This document shows positions 50,948 to 60,069 of a stretch of 64,000 bases of DNA, piece by piece. How positions within the stretch are numbered: the first letter of the stretch is position 1; each line of letters starts with the position of its first letter. Under the pieces are notes generated by a model. It was not told the DNA's origin. It searched no databases and worked only from the letters and a program-made list of their open reading frames with translations. The stretch comes from Sedimentisphaerales bacterium (GTDB lineage Bacteria > Planctomycetota > Phycisphaerae > Sedimentisphaerales > Anaerobacaceae): NCBI GenBank assembly GCA_016936075.1, contig JAFGPS010000134.1, forward strand, positions 1-64,000, written 5' to 3'. The position numbers and the translations under genes are program-made.

Positions 50948-51637
50948 GTGTGGTTAATCCTGATTATCATTCTTGTTATTTTTGTATATTATGGTATCCC
51001 ATATATATACGGAAAATACGCAAAGAGAACGCTCAAAAACAAGGCAGTAAAATCGAGAGTGCTTGCATTAACATTCGATGATGGTCCCAGTGACAATTTA
51101 ACTTTAGCTATTATGGATTTATTGGATAAATACAATGCTAAGGCTTCCTTTTTCCTGCTTGGACGAAATATTGCTGGAAGGGAAAATATAGTAAAACAAA
51201 TTTCAGTAAGAGGGCATGACATATGTTCTCATGGTTTCGACCACTTGAATTATTTGAAAATATCTCCCTGGTGTTCAATTAAAGATATTAAAAAAGGCTG
51301 GGATGCAATCGATTCCGCTTTAGGAATTGATAAAGAAAAGTATTTGTTCAGGCCGCCTTATGGAAAATTGAACATAGTATCTCTCGCTTATTTATTATTG
51401 AAGAAGGTACATGTTGTTTATTGGACAGATGATTCTGGAGATTCCTGGAAAACAAAACCGAGCAGTGACAGAGTTGCAAAACTGATTGATAACTCACTCG
51501 GTGCAGTTATTTTAAATCATGATTTTAATCGTCGTGAGAAACAAACAGAGTCATGGGTACTCGAATCTGTCAGGCTTGCACTTGAAAAAGCTAAAGAAAA
51601 GAATATGAGTATTGTGACAGTATCACAATTAAATTAG
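50948..51637 (+). CDS. Polysaccharide deacetylase (NodB-type)
   Basis: VLALTFDDGPSDNLTLAIMDLLDKYNAKASFFLLG...RPPYGKLN. Confidence 0.92.
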   Translation: MWLILIIILVIFVYYGIPYIYGKYAKRTLKNKAVKSRVLALTFDDGPSDNLTLAIMDLLDKYNAKASFFLLGRNIAGRENIVKQISVRGHDICSHGFDHLNYLKISPWCSIKDIKKGWDAIDSALGIDKEKYLFRPPYGKLNIVSLAYLLLKKVHVVYWTDDSGDSWKTKPSSDRVAKLIDNSLGAVILNHDFNRREKQTESWVLESVRLALEKAKEKNMSIVTVSQLN

Positions 51638-51737
51638 AACCATCTTTTATGTTTGACAAAATTTCATATACTGATTAAATAAGAAAATAATTATGAACCA
51701 TGTTTTTAGTATTATGTGAAAGTTTGGGATTTGTTGA

Positions 51738-52379
51738 ATGAAGATAATCGAAGTTAAAGAACTTGAATTCGCCGCTGTTAAAGTAATCAAATTCGCTCGT
51801 TTTGGCGACCATAGAGGCTATTTTACAGAAAGCTATCGCAAAACCGATTTTCATAATCCCGAGACAATGGGCTTTATGAAGGACGTTGAATTCGTACAGT
51901 GCAACGAAAGCTTTTCAAAAACCGGCACTATTCGCGGCCTGCATTTTCAGTGGAATCCCTACATAGGCAAACTTGTACGCACACTTCGAGGACGAATGAT
52001 TGACATGGTTCTCGATATAAGAAAAGGTTCTCCGACTTTCGGAAATATAATTCTATATGATATGCCGGCAGACAATGATATGAACTACGGCGAATGGATT
52101 TGGGTACCGCCGGGATTCGCGCACGGCAATATCTTTACTGAAGATACTATGATTCAATATTTTTGTTCAGGTCATTACAACCCGGCTTGCGAAGCAGGGA
52201 TTTCTCCGCTTTCGAAAGATATTAGCTGGAATTTATGTCAGCCGGAACTCAAGAAGATATTCGATAAAATAGCACCTACTACGACATTAATTACCGACAA
52301 GGATAAAAACGGTTTTTCCGTCAGTCAGTGGAATGATAACGAAAATTCAATCCAGTTTGATTTTGGAAAACTGAAATAA
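51738..52379 (+). CDS. rfbC: dTDP-4-dehydrorhamnose 3,5-epimerase family
   Basis: GDHRGYFTESYRK...FVQCNESFSKTGTIRGLHFQWNPYIGKLVRTLRGRMIDMVLDIRKGSPTFG. Confidence 0.93.
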   Translation: MKIIEVKELEFAAVKVIKFARFGDHRGYFTESYRKTDFHNPETMGFMKDVEFVQCNESFSKTGTIRGLHFQWNPYIGKLVRTLRGRMIDMVLDIRKGSPTFGNIILYDMPADNDMNYGEWIWVPPGFAHGNIFTEDTMIQYFCSGHYNPACEAGISPLSKDISWNLCQPELKKIFDKIAPTTTLITDKDKNGFSVSQWNDNENSIQFDFGKLK

Positions 52380-52394
52380 TAAAAAAGCTGTAGA

Positions 52395-52420
52395 GCCTGC
52401 CCGCCTTCGGTGGGTGCGAG
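52395..52420. repeat. GC-rich hairpin
   Basis: CCCGCC-TTC-GGTGGG (52400-52414), isolated in AT-rich gap. Confidence 0.5.
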
Positions 52421-52469
52421 ATATTTACTATATAAATTCATCTTAATTGGATATAGCCATTAATTTATA

Positions 52470-53438
52470 ATGGATGTCACCATCATAATTGTAAACTGGA
52501 ATACCAGGGACCTTCTTCGGGACTGTCTTAATTCGGTTATTGAGCAGACGAAAAAAGTCGAATATGAAATTATCGTTGTCGATAACAATTCGGCAGATGA
52601 TTCAGTTCAAATGGTCAAAGACGATTTTAAGCAAGTGGTTTTAGTGGAAAACACTGATAACCGAGGTTTTGCAGCCGCTAATAATCAGGCTATGAAAATC
52701 GCGAAAGGCAGATATGTATTACTGCTAAATAGTGATACTGTCGTATTGGATGGAGCAATCGAAAAAACAATAGATTTCGCGGATAAAAATTCGGAAGTAG
52801 GAGTGACAGGTTGCAAAGTGTTAAATCCTGACCGCTCATTGCAGCAAACCTGCTTTATGTACCCATCTGTTTTGAATATGTTTTTATCAAGTACTTATCT
52901 TTATAAAATATTTCCGAAAAACAAATTCTTTGGGCGAGAACAAATGACATGGTGGGACAGGAACGATACTCGCGAGGTTGACGTTGTCACCGGATGCTTC
53001 ATGCTTGTCAGAAAAGACGCAATTGAAAAAGTCGGCTTGATGGATGAAGACTACTTCATATACGGCGAAGAAACAGACTGGTGTTTCAGGTTCAAAAAAA
53101 GCGGCTGGAAAATTATGTTTACTCCCGTTGGCCAGATTATTCATTATGGCGGCCAAAGCACATCACAGGTAAAAGCGGAAATGGTTTTGCAATTGCGAGG
53201 TAGTATACTTTTATTCATAAAAAAACATAAAGGCGTTTTGTCACACATATTGGCAAGATTCTTTGTTGCTTTGTTTTTCTTTTTGCGTGTTCCATATTGG
53301 TTCCTAAAGGGAATTACGCGAAAAGGACTTTGGCGAGAGTCGATACGAACAGCTACTGTTTACGCATCAGGTGGTTTTAACTGCCTGTTTAACTGGGAGA
53401 AACTATTAATCAAAAATCCTGTAGATAAGGGCATCTAA
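52470..53438 (+). CDS. Glycosyltransferase family 2 (rhamnosyltransferase-like)
   Basis: VTIIIVNWNTRDLLRDCLNSV...VVDNNSADDS...NRGFAAANNQAMK...YFIYGEETDWCFR. Confidence 0.92.
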   Translation: MDVTIIIVNWNTRDLLRDCLNSVIEQTKKVEYEIIVVDNNSADDSVQMVKDDFKQVVLVENTDNRGFAAANNQAMKIAKGRYVLLLNSDTVVLDGAIEKTIDFADKNSEVGVTGCKVLNPDRSLQQTCFMYPSVLNMFLSSTYLYKIFPKNKFFGREQMTWWDRNDTREVDVVTGCFMLVRKDAIEKVGLMDEDYFIYGEETDWCFRFKKSGWKIMFTPVGQIIHYGGQSTSQVKAEMVLQLRGSILLFIKKHKGVLSHILARFFVALFFFLRVPYWFLKGITRKGLWRESIRTATVYASGGFNCLFNWEKLLIKNPVDKGI

Positions 53439-53456
53439 TAAAATGAATTTTATGGA

Positions 53457-53540
53457 TGGCAGCCTCATCCTGATTGTTTTTATCAGGAGGGGATGATAAA
53501 CTCATATCAAACCATCCCCAAGCTTCGCTTGAGGCTGCCA
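53457..53540. repeat. Multi-hairpin palindromic element (cloverleaf-like)
   Basis: Outer 11-bp TGGCAGCCTCA/TGAGGCTGCCA enclosing TCCTGAT/ATCAGGA, GGGGAT/ATCCCC, AAGC-TTC-GCTT. Confidence 0.8.
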
Positions 53541-53598
53541 CCCTTAACAAGATAATGAATATTATTAGGAAATTTAAAAACATAATATTTCCAACAAA

Positions 53599-54768
53599 AT
53601 GAATCATACCGATGAAATTAATGTGTTGTGTTTCGGCGGCGAGGACTGGTGGTATCATAATCGCGGGCATACCGATATGCAATTGATGCGCCGCTTTGCT
53701 AAAAAGGGGACTGTGCTTTACGTAAACTCAATTGTAATGCAGAAGTTGAATCTCGGCCATAGCAGAAAATTTGTTCAAAGACTGGTTCGAAAAGCGAAAA
53801 GTATTTTTACCGGCCTGAAAAAAACTGAGGAAGGCTTCTGGGTATATAGTCCTTTTTCTCTGCCGGTGCAGCACATTAAAATACTGAAACCTTTGAATGA
53901 AATGCTTTTAAGGTTACAAATCAAATATGTCACACGTAAAATTGGTCTTGTGTCACCTGTTGTCTGGGTTGCTTGTCCTCCAGCTTGTGATATGGCGATA
54001 AAGATGAAGAAGAAAAAGCTGGTTTATCAGCGAACTGATCGCTTCGAGGATTTTCCAAATGTTGATATCGAATTGATAAAGAGCTTCGACAGCAAGCTTA
54101 AGAAGAACGCTGATTTAACAATATATGTAAACGAGGCACTGTTTCAGGATGAAGCGGACCAATGCAGGAAGGCATCCTATCTCGATCATGGAGTGGATTT
54201 TGATATGTTTTCTGGTCCGGTAAAAAGCGATTCCGAACCTTCGGATTTAGTTTCAATTCCGAAGCCCAGATTAGGTTTTATCGGAAGTATAGATGATTGC
54301 AATCCTGATATAGATTTTTTGGGAAAGGTCTCTCAAATAATGCCCGATATCTCATTTGTAATGGTAGGCAGAGAGCAGATGGATTGTTCTGCTTTTAAGG
54401 GCCGGGAAAACGTCTGGATGCTTGGACAAAAGCAATACGAACTCGTTCCTGAATATGGGAAACGATTCGACGTTTTATTATTGCCGTTAAAGCAAACCAA
54501 ATGGGCCGAAGCAGTTAATCCTCTGAAACTTAAAGAGTACCTGGCGATGGGAAAACCGGTAGTTAGTACGCCTTTTCCGGAATTAAAAAAATATAGTGAT
54601 GTCGTATATACAGCGGATACTCCTGATGCATTTGCAGGATGTATACGAACGGCATTATCGGAAGATAATCCGGAATTAATCCGGAAAAGGCGTGAAAAAG
54701 TAAAGGATTCATCGTGGGACAGCAAGGCGGCGGCAGTACTTAAAAAACTATTCCCAAACGAGTTGTAA
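53599..54768 (+). CDS. Glycosyltransferase family 1/4 (TuaH-like)
   Basis: LGFIGSIDDCNPDIDFLGKVSQIMPDISFVMVG...VLLLPLKQTKWAEAVNPLKLKEYLAMGKPVVSTPFPEL. Confidence 0.9.
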   Translation: MNHTDEINVLCFGGEDWWYHNRGHTDMQLMRRFAKKGTVLYVNSIVMQKLNLGHSRKFVQRLVRKAKSIFTGLKKTEEGFWVYSPFSLPVQHIKILKPLNEMLLRLQIKYVTRKIGLVSPVVWVACPPACDMAIKMKKKKLVYQRTDRFEDFPNVDIELIKSFDSKLKKNADLTIYVNEALFQDEADQCRKASYLDHGVDFDMFSGPVKSDSEPSDLVSIPKPRLGFIGSIDDCNPDIDFLGKVSQIMPDISFVMVGREQMDCSAFKGRENVWMLGQKQYELVPEYGKRFDVLLLPLKQTKWAEAVNPLKLKEYLAMGKPVVSTPFPELKKYSDVVYTADTPDAFAGCIRTALSEDNPELIRKRREKVKDSSWDSKAAAVLKKLFPNEL

Positions 54769-54792
54769 TCAGGAATAGGATATTGGAGTGGT

Positions 54793-55251
54793 ATGAAAAA
54801 GAAAAAGATATGCCTTGCCGCTTCCGGCGGAGGTCATTTAACAGAGTTATTGAGACTCTCGGATAGCTGGCAAAGTTATAGTACATTCTTCGTTACTACA
54901 GTTCCTGTTGTTCAGGATGAGCTTAAAGGTTCAGGTGAAGTGTATGTTGTCGGTGAATGTAACAGAAATAATATCGGACTTGTTTTTATTGTTCTATTAA
55001 GATGTATAAAAATAATTTTGAAAGAAAGACCAGACATTGTAATAAGTACGGGAGCAGCGGCGGGATGTATGATTTGCTTCCTTGCCAAAATTCTGGGAGC
55101 TAAAATTGTCTGGATAGATAGTATTACGAACGTGGAAAGAATTTCTCTTTCAGGTAGAATGGTCAGGTATATTGCGGACCTTTTTCTTGTGCAATGGCCT
55201 GAACTATTGTCGAAATATCGGAAAGTGGAATTTGCGGGAACACTAATATGA
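54793..55251 (+). CDS. Alg14/PssD-like glycosyltransferase subunit
   Basis: KICLAASGGGHLTELLRL...ERPDIVISTGAAAGCMICFLAKILGAKIVWIDS. Confidence 0.9.
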   Translation: MKKKKICLAASGGGHLTELLRLSDSWQSYSTFFVTTVPVVQDELKGSGEVYVVGECNRNNIGLVFIVLLRCIKIILKERPDIVISTGAAAGCMICFLAKILGAKIVWIDSITNVERISLSGRMVRYIADLFLVQWPELLSKYRKVEFAGTLI

Positions 55252-55739
55252 TTTTTTTGGCCGTTGGAACACAATTTCCTTTTGATCGACTTGTAAAAGC
55301 ACTGGATGAATGTCTGGATAGTGGAATAATCGATGAGGAAATTTTCGGCCAGATAGGCGAATCTTCCTATAAGCCGCGTAATTTTAAATCGATAGATTTC
55401 CTGGGTAAAAAAGAATTCGATAACGCTCTAATGGAAGCTTCTAAAGTAATTGGACACGCAGGGATTGGTATTATAAGAACCGCCTTGGAAAATAATAAAC
55501 CTCTGCTTGTTATGCCAAGACTAAAAAAATATCATGAAGTTGTGCATGACCATCAGGTAGAGATTGCACGGAAATTTGAAAAGCTTGGTCATATACTGGT
55601 AGCTTATTCTGAACAGGAATTGTCAGCGAAAGCTCAGGAACTGAAACGTTTTGTACCAAATAGAAGAGAAGTTCAAATTGACTCTGTCGTCAGAAGAATT
55701 TCAGAGTTCCTTCAGCAGAATAATGAATCCCCAAACTAA
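55248..55739 (+). CDS. Alg13/PssE-like glycosyltransferase subunit
   Basis: MIFLAVGTQFPFDRLVKALDE...VIGHAGIGIIRTALENNKPLLVMPRLKKYHEVVHDHQVEIA; ATGA overlap with upstream gene. Confidence 0.9.
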   Translation: MIFLAVGTQFPFDRLVKALDECLDSGIIDEEIFGQIGESSYKPRNFKSIDFLGKKEFDNALMEASKVIGHAGIGIIRTALENNKPLLVMPRLKKYHEVVHDHQVEIARKFEKLGHILVAYSEQELSAKAQELKRFVPNRREVQIDSVVRRISEFLQQNNESPN

Positions 55740-57708
55740 TACATTTTCAAAACAAAACATAAAAGTGCTTATTCTTGCCGGTGGATATGACTTTGGAAGG
55801 TGTGCTTTGGCTACAAGTTTACCTGTACCTTTATGGCCTCTCAATGGCCGAGCATCGATTGAGCACTTATTAGAGAATCTGGCAGATCAGGAGATAAAGC
55901 ATGTTGTTATACTTCCCGGTCCAAATCAGTCCTTTTTCACTAAATCACTACAGATGGATAATCGTATTGAGATAGAGTATTTAGTTGAACCTTTACCAGT
56001 AGGAACGGCCGGGAGTATTCGCGAAGCTGGTAAAGATACAGATAAGTCATTATTTATATTATTACCGGCAAGCATGATATGTCCTCCTGATATTGATTTG
56101 CTGATAAATGAACATATAAAAGGCAACGCCGATTTGACAGTTGTTCTTGAGACAGTAAATTCAGACAATTGCGAAAGAGAAGGGCAAGCCTGCGGAATAT
56201 TTATTTGCGAACGTTCTGTTTTGGAATTAATACCTCAAGGTGGTTATTCTGATATCAAGGAAGGATTAATTCCGAAAATGCTCCAGGCCGGAAGGAATGT
56301 ACATGCAGTGACATTATCCCACCGGACAGGTAATTTCCGTGATTGCCGGGAATATCTTCAGGCAGTATCCAATAATATCGAAGGTATTGCAAAATTGAAT
56401 AATACCGAACATTGTGAAAGTAATGATTTATATAATCTATGGACGGGAGCAGAAGTAAAAATCAACCCATCCGCGAGAATTGCTGGAAATGTTATTCTCA
56501 TGGATAATGTTCATATTTCAGAAGGAGCGGTTGTAATCGGTCCGAGCGTAATCGGAAAGAATGTCACTGTAGGAAAAAACAGCGTTGTTGTGAATAGTAT
56601 AGTTTGGGATAATTCAGTTATCAATTCAAATTGTTATGTCGAACATAGTATTCTGGATTATAACTCTCATCTATATTCTCATGCAAATATTACAGGAAAT
56701 TGCATAGCATCCGGAACAAGAGAAACTGCAAAAGTTATAAGGGGTGATTTAAAGAACACCACAAAAAAAAGACATAAAACGTTACAACACATATCTGTGA
56801 GAATTAAATATGGATTTCATAAGATATTTGGAATGTGTACACAGAAAAACCTGAAATATCTTGCTCCATTATTGCTATCCATTGCTTTTTTATGGTCATA
56901 TTGGGCGGGTATCAGAGACCTTTGGAATATATGGCTGCAAAGCGATGAATATTCTTCAGGCTTGCTGGTTCCTTTTATCGCCGGATATATTATATGGCTC
57001 AGGAGAAAGGAAATCTTGAGTGTACCTGTAAAGCCTTCGATTTGGGGTTTGTTCCTTTTTATATTAGCTCAGGCAATGAGATTATTCGGATTATTTTTTC
57101 TATTCGGTTCTGCAGAAAGAATCTCTATCGTTTTTAGTATTGCGGCGATAGTTTTACTTTTATTCGGTTGGAAACTATTAATGAAAGTGTCAACCGTAAT
57201 TTTATTTTTATTTCTTATGCTTCCATGGCCAAACCGTATTCATGCGGCTGTGTCACTGCCTCTGCAGCAGGTTTCAACTGCTTCTGCGGTATTTTGTCTC
57301 GAAGTATTAGGTTTCGATATTCTACGTGAAGGAAATGTTATACATATTGGAAATGCGGTAGTTGCTGTCGCAGAAGCATGTAACGGCCTTAGAATGATTA
57401 CTGCCTTTTTTGTAATTACAGGACTGGTAGCGCTGTTAGTCAATAGAACATGGTGGGAGAAACTTATTGTACTGATTTCAAGTGTGCCCGTGGCATTTTT
57501 ATGTAACACTCTGAGATTGGCAATAACTGCAATAATATTTACATGGATTAAAGGTCCGTATTGGGAAAAAATATTTCATGATTTCGGTGGGTACGCCATG
57601 ATGCCATTGGCACTTGGTTTTATTGTTGGAGAGCTTTGGCTTATTGACAAGCTGACAATAGTTCCTGAAGAGAAGAAAGAAATCATAATAGAAAGACAAA
57701 AAAGATAA
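55723..57708 (+). CDS. Fusion: nucleotidyltransferase + left-handed beta-helix (NDP-sugar pyrophosphorylase-like) with C-terminal exosortase
   Basis: N-term KVLILAGGYDFGRCALATSLPVPLWPLNGRASIEHLL; hexapeptides ARIAGNVILMDNVHISEGAVVIGPSVIGKNVTVG; C-term exosortase VAEACNGLRM, NTLRLAI, FHDFGG; start at 55723. Confidence 0.88.
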   Translation: MNPQTNTFSKQNIKVLILAGGYDFGRCALATSLPVPLWPLNGRASIEHLLENLADQEIKHVVILPGPNQSFFTKSLQMDNRIEIEYLVEPLPVGTAGSIREAGKDTDKSLFILLPASMICPPDIDLLINEHIKGNADLTVVLETVNSDNCEREGQACGIFICERSVLELIPQGGYSDIKEGLIPKMLQAGRNVHAVTLSHRTGNFRDCREYLQAVSNNIEGIAKLNNTEHCESNDLYNLWTGAEVKINPSARIAGNVILMDNVHISEGAVVIGPSVIGKNVTVGKNSVVVNSIVWDNSVINSNCYVEHSILDYNSHLYSHANITGNCIASGTRETAKVIRGDLKNTTKKRHKTLQHISVRIKYGFHKIFGMCTQKNLKYLAPLLLSIAFLWSYWAGIRDLWNIWLQSDEYSSGLLVPFIAGYIIWLRRKEILSVPVKPSIWGLFLFILAQAMRLFGLFFLFGSAERISIVFSIAAIVLLLFGWKLLMKVSTVILFLFLMLPWPNRIHAAVSLPLQQVSTASAVFCLEVLGFDILREGNVIHIGNAVVAVAEACNGLRMITAFFVITGLVALLVNRTWWEKLIVLISSVPVAFLCNTLRLAITAIIFTWIKGPYWEKIFHDFGGYAMMPLALGFIVGELWLIDKLTIVPEEKKEIIIERQKR

Positions 57709-57778
57709 GAAGTTATTGTATAAATAATTTTCGTATATAGTGAAAATCAAATTATAAAATAATTTGGGAGATAAACGA

Positions 57779-60055
57779 ATGAACGATTTAGAAAAGCAAG
57801 ATGATCAGATTTTAGAAAGTGATATTGTTAATATAGATGTCCCTGACGAATCTGAGACAGAAACGCCTAATTTTTTGGCAGGTGTATTACGACGCTGGCA
57901 TATTGCATTATTGACATTTTTTGTGATTTGTCTTATTGGATTACCGGCAATCTGGTTATTGATTAAACCTGTTTATGTTGTAACCGGATCTATCAGAATC
58001 GCTCCGATCCTGGAAGATATTTTAACTTCTGCCAGGGATAGAGGAGATATTTCGGATTATCAGAGTTTTATGAATACACAGGTAGAAATGATTACCAGCA
58101 CACAGGTTGTCGATAGGGTGGCAGATAATTTAAAAGATTCCAATCTTTCTTTCTTTCGAGTTAATTCAAATGGAGTAATTTCGAAAATCAAACAGAAGCT
58201 GGAAGGGACACAAATTAATCGTGAACCGGCATGGATATTAAAGCAGGCACTATTCAATGGGAGAATTAAAGTTGCTGCGCCTCGTGGTAAGGAATTAATA
58301 GAGATAAGCATGAAAAGAAGCGAGAGCGCCGAATCGATCAGGATTGTCAATTCTTTTATCAATGCTTTTATGACAGTAGGTGTTTCATATTCAACACAGG
58401 AAGAGGATAGAAATCTGGGAATTCTTCGTGACCAAAGGAAAGTTATTAATCAGGAGATTGAAGATTTAAGGCAAAGTATTTATATGATGGCAAAAGAATA
58501 TGGGACAGAGAAGCTGGACTCAAGACAGAATTTGATGATGAGAAGGCTCGAAAGTCTGAATGCCGAATTAATACAGATAGAAAAGGGGAAAAATAATCTC
58601 GAAGCTCAGATTAAACTTCTTGAAAGAGATTCTGATGATCCGATTCCGCCTGACGAAGCAATGAAGATGAAAATGGAATATATAAATGGAGATAACTCTG
58701 TCGCGAAATTTGAAAAAGAAATCGCTGATTTGGAGCAAACTGTCATCATTGCGGAAAAAACACTGACTCCGCAGCATCCAGACTATATCCTGCAGACTGA
58801 ATTACTCGAGTTATACAAGAAAAATCTCGAACATATGAAAACAGAAGTTGGATTAGAATTTGATAAGATACTCGAAGAAGAAAAAGAAAAATCCAATGTA
58901 GCAAAACTCGAAAAGACGAGAACATCATTAAAACATCTGGAAGAGTACGAATTGCGGCTTAAAGAAATGATTACAAGAGAAGATGGAGACGCAATAGAAA
59001 TAGGGCGGCTCGGACTTGAAATTCAAAACAAACAGGAAGATCTGGCAATGAAGAAGGCATGGCTTGATACGATTCTCGAGAGAATACAGGACCTGGAATT
59101 ACAGCAGAAACGACCTGCAAGAATTTCAGTGTGGCGAAATGCAGATATTGTTAATGTTGTGGATAAACGTGTAAAACTAACATTCGGAGTAATTCTTGGT
59201 GGATTGGCTTGCGGTGCGTGGCTGGCATTTTTGAGGGACCGTGCGGATAAGAAACTTCGTCTGCCTGAAGATGCCGCAAAACGTATAGGTATAAGAGTTA
59301 TTGGAACAACAACAAGCATGTATGCTGTTAAGTCGTCACTTTTGCCTGAGCAGATAATTGATGATTACCAGACAATACGTGCCAATCTATCTTTAATTAA
59401 CGGCCATGAAATACCTCATGTACTGGTCGTTACAAGCCCTTCGATGAGAGAAGGAAAGACTACTTTCTCGGTTAATCTGGCTACAAGTCTGGCAGAGGCG
59501 GGAAAGAAAGTACTTCTTATTGACGGTGACTTGAGAAAACCTGACGTTGGAAAACTTCTTAACCTTCCGAAAGATACAAAGGGAATTCAGGATGTACTAA
59601 GCGGAATACCTTTTGAACATGCAGTCCAGGCGATAACAACTTCGGGACTTGATGTACTGGCTGCTGATTTCTATGATCATAGTGATGGTTATGAGCTTTT
59701 AGCTAAGCCGCAAACCGCAGAACGTATAAGGAATATCAGTAACAAATATGATCATGTAATTATTGATACTCCTCCTGTTCTATATTTTCCTGATGCTATG
59801 ATTTGGTCAAAAATGGCTAATGCTGCTGTATTGACAAGTTTTGCAGGACAAACAACATTGCCTGAATTAAAAGAAGCTAATGAAAGAATGCTTAAGGCTA
59901 ATGCTAAAGTGCTGGGTTGTATTGTAAGCAGTGTTGAAGCTGAAAATAGTTATTATCACCATAGTGCCGCTTATTATGCACAAAATGCGAGAGCCAGACG
60001 AGCAAGAAAAAAAGCTTTGCTTTCATTTGAAAAACGTAAAGCAAAAGCAAAATAA
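57779..60055 (+). CDS. Wzc-like polysaccharide co-polymerase / tyrosine autokinase
   Basis: Wzz-like N-terminus and coiled coil; SPSMREGKTTFSVNLATSLAEAGKKVLLIDGDLRKP; HVIIDTPPVLYFPDA; C-terminal YYHHSAAYYAQ. Confidence 0.92.
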   Translation: MNDLEKQDDQILESDIVNIDVPDESETETPNFLAGVLRRWHIALLTFFVICLIGLPAIWLLIKPVYVVTGSIRIAPILEDILTSARDRGDISDYQSFMNTQVEMITSTQVVDRVADNLKDSNLSFFRVNSNGVISKIKQKLEGTQINREPAWILKQALFNGRIKVAAPRGKELIEISMKRSESAESIRIVNSFINAFMTVGVSYSTQEEDRNLGILRDQRKVINQEIEDLRQSIYMMAKEYGTEKLDSRQNLMMRRLESLNAELIQIEKGKNNLEAQIKLLERDSDDPIPPDEAMKMKMEYINGDNSVAKFEKEIADLEQTVIIAEKTLTPQHPDYILQTELLELYKKNLEHMKTEVGLEFDKILEEEKEKSNVAKLEKTRTSLKHLEEYELRLKEMITREDGDAIEIGRLGLEIQNKQEDLAMKKAWLDTILERIQDLELQQKRPARISVWRNADIVNVVDKRVKLTFGVILGGLACGAWLAFLRDRADKKLRLPEDAAKRIGIRVIGTTTSMYAVKSSLLPEQIIDDYQTIRANLSLINGHEIPHVLVVTSPSMREGKTTFSVNLATSLAEAGKKVLLIDGDLRKPDVGKLLNLPKDTKGIQDVLSGIPFEHAVQAITTSGLDVLAADFYDHSDGYELLAKPQTAERIRNISNKYDHVIIDTPPVLYFPDAMIWSKMANAAVLTSFAGQTTLPELKEANERMLKANAKVLGCIVSSVEAENSYYHHSAAYYAQNARARRARKKALLSFEKRKAKAK

Positions 60056-60069
60056 ATATTCTGTTTAAT

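Noticed and set aside
53457-53540. Integron attC site or tRNA
   Set aside because: No paired RYYYAAC/GTTRRRY core sites, no integrase, and no tRNA-conserved T-loop or anticodon arm.
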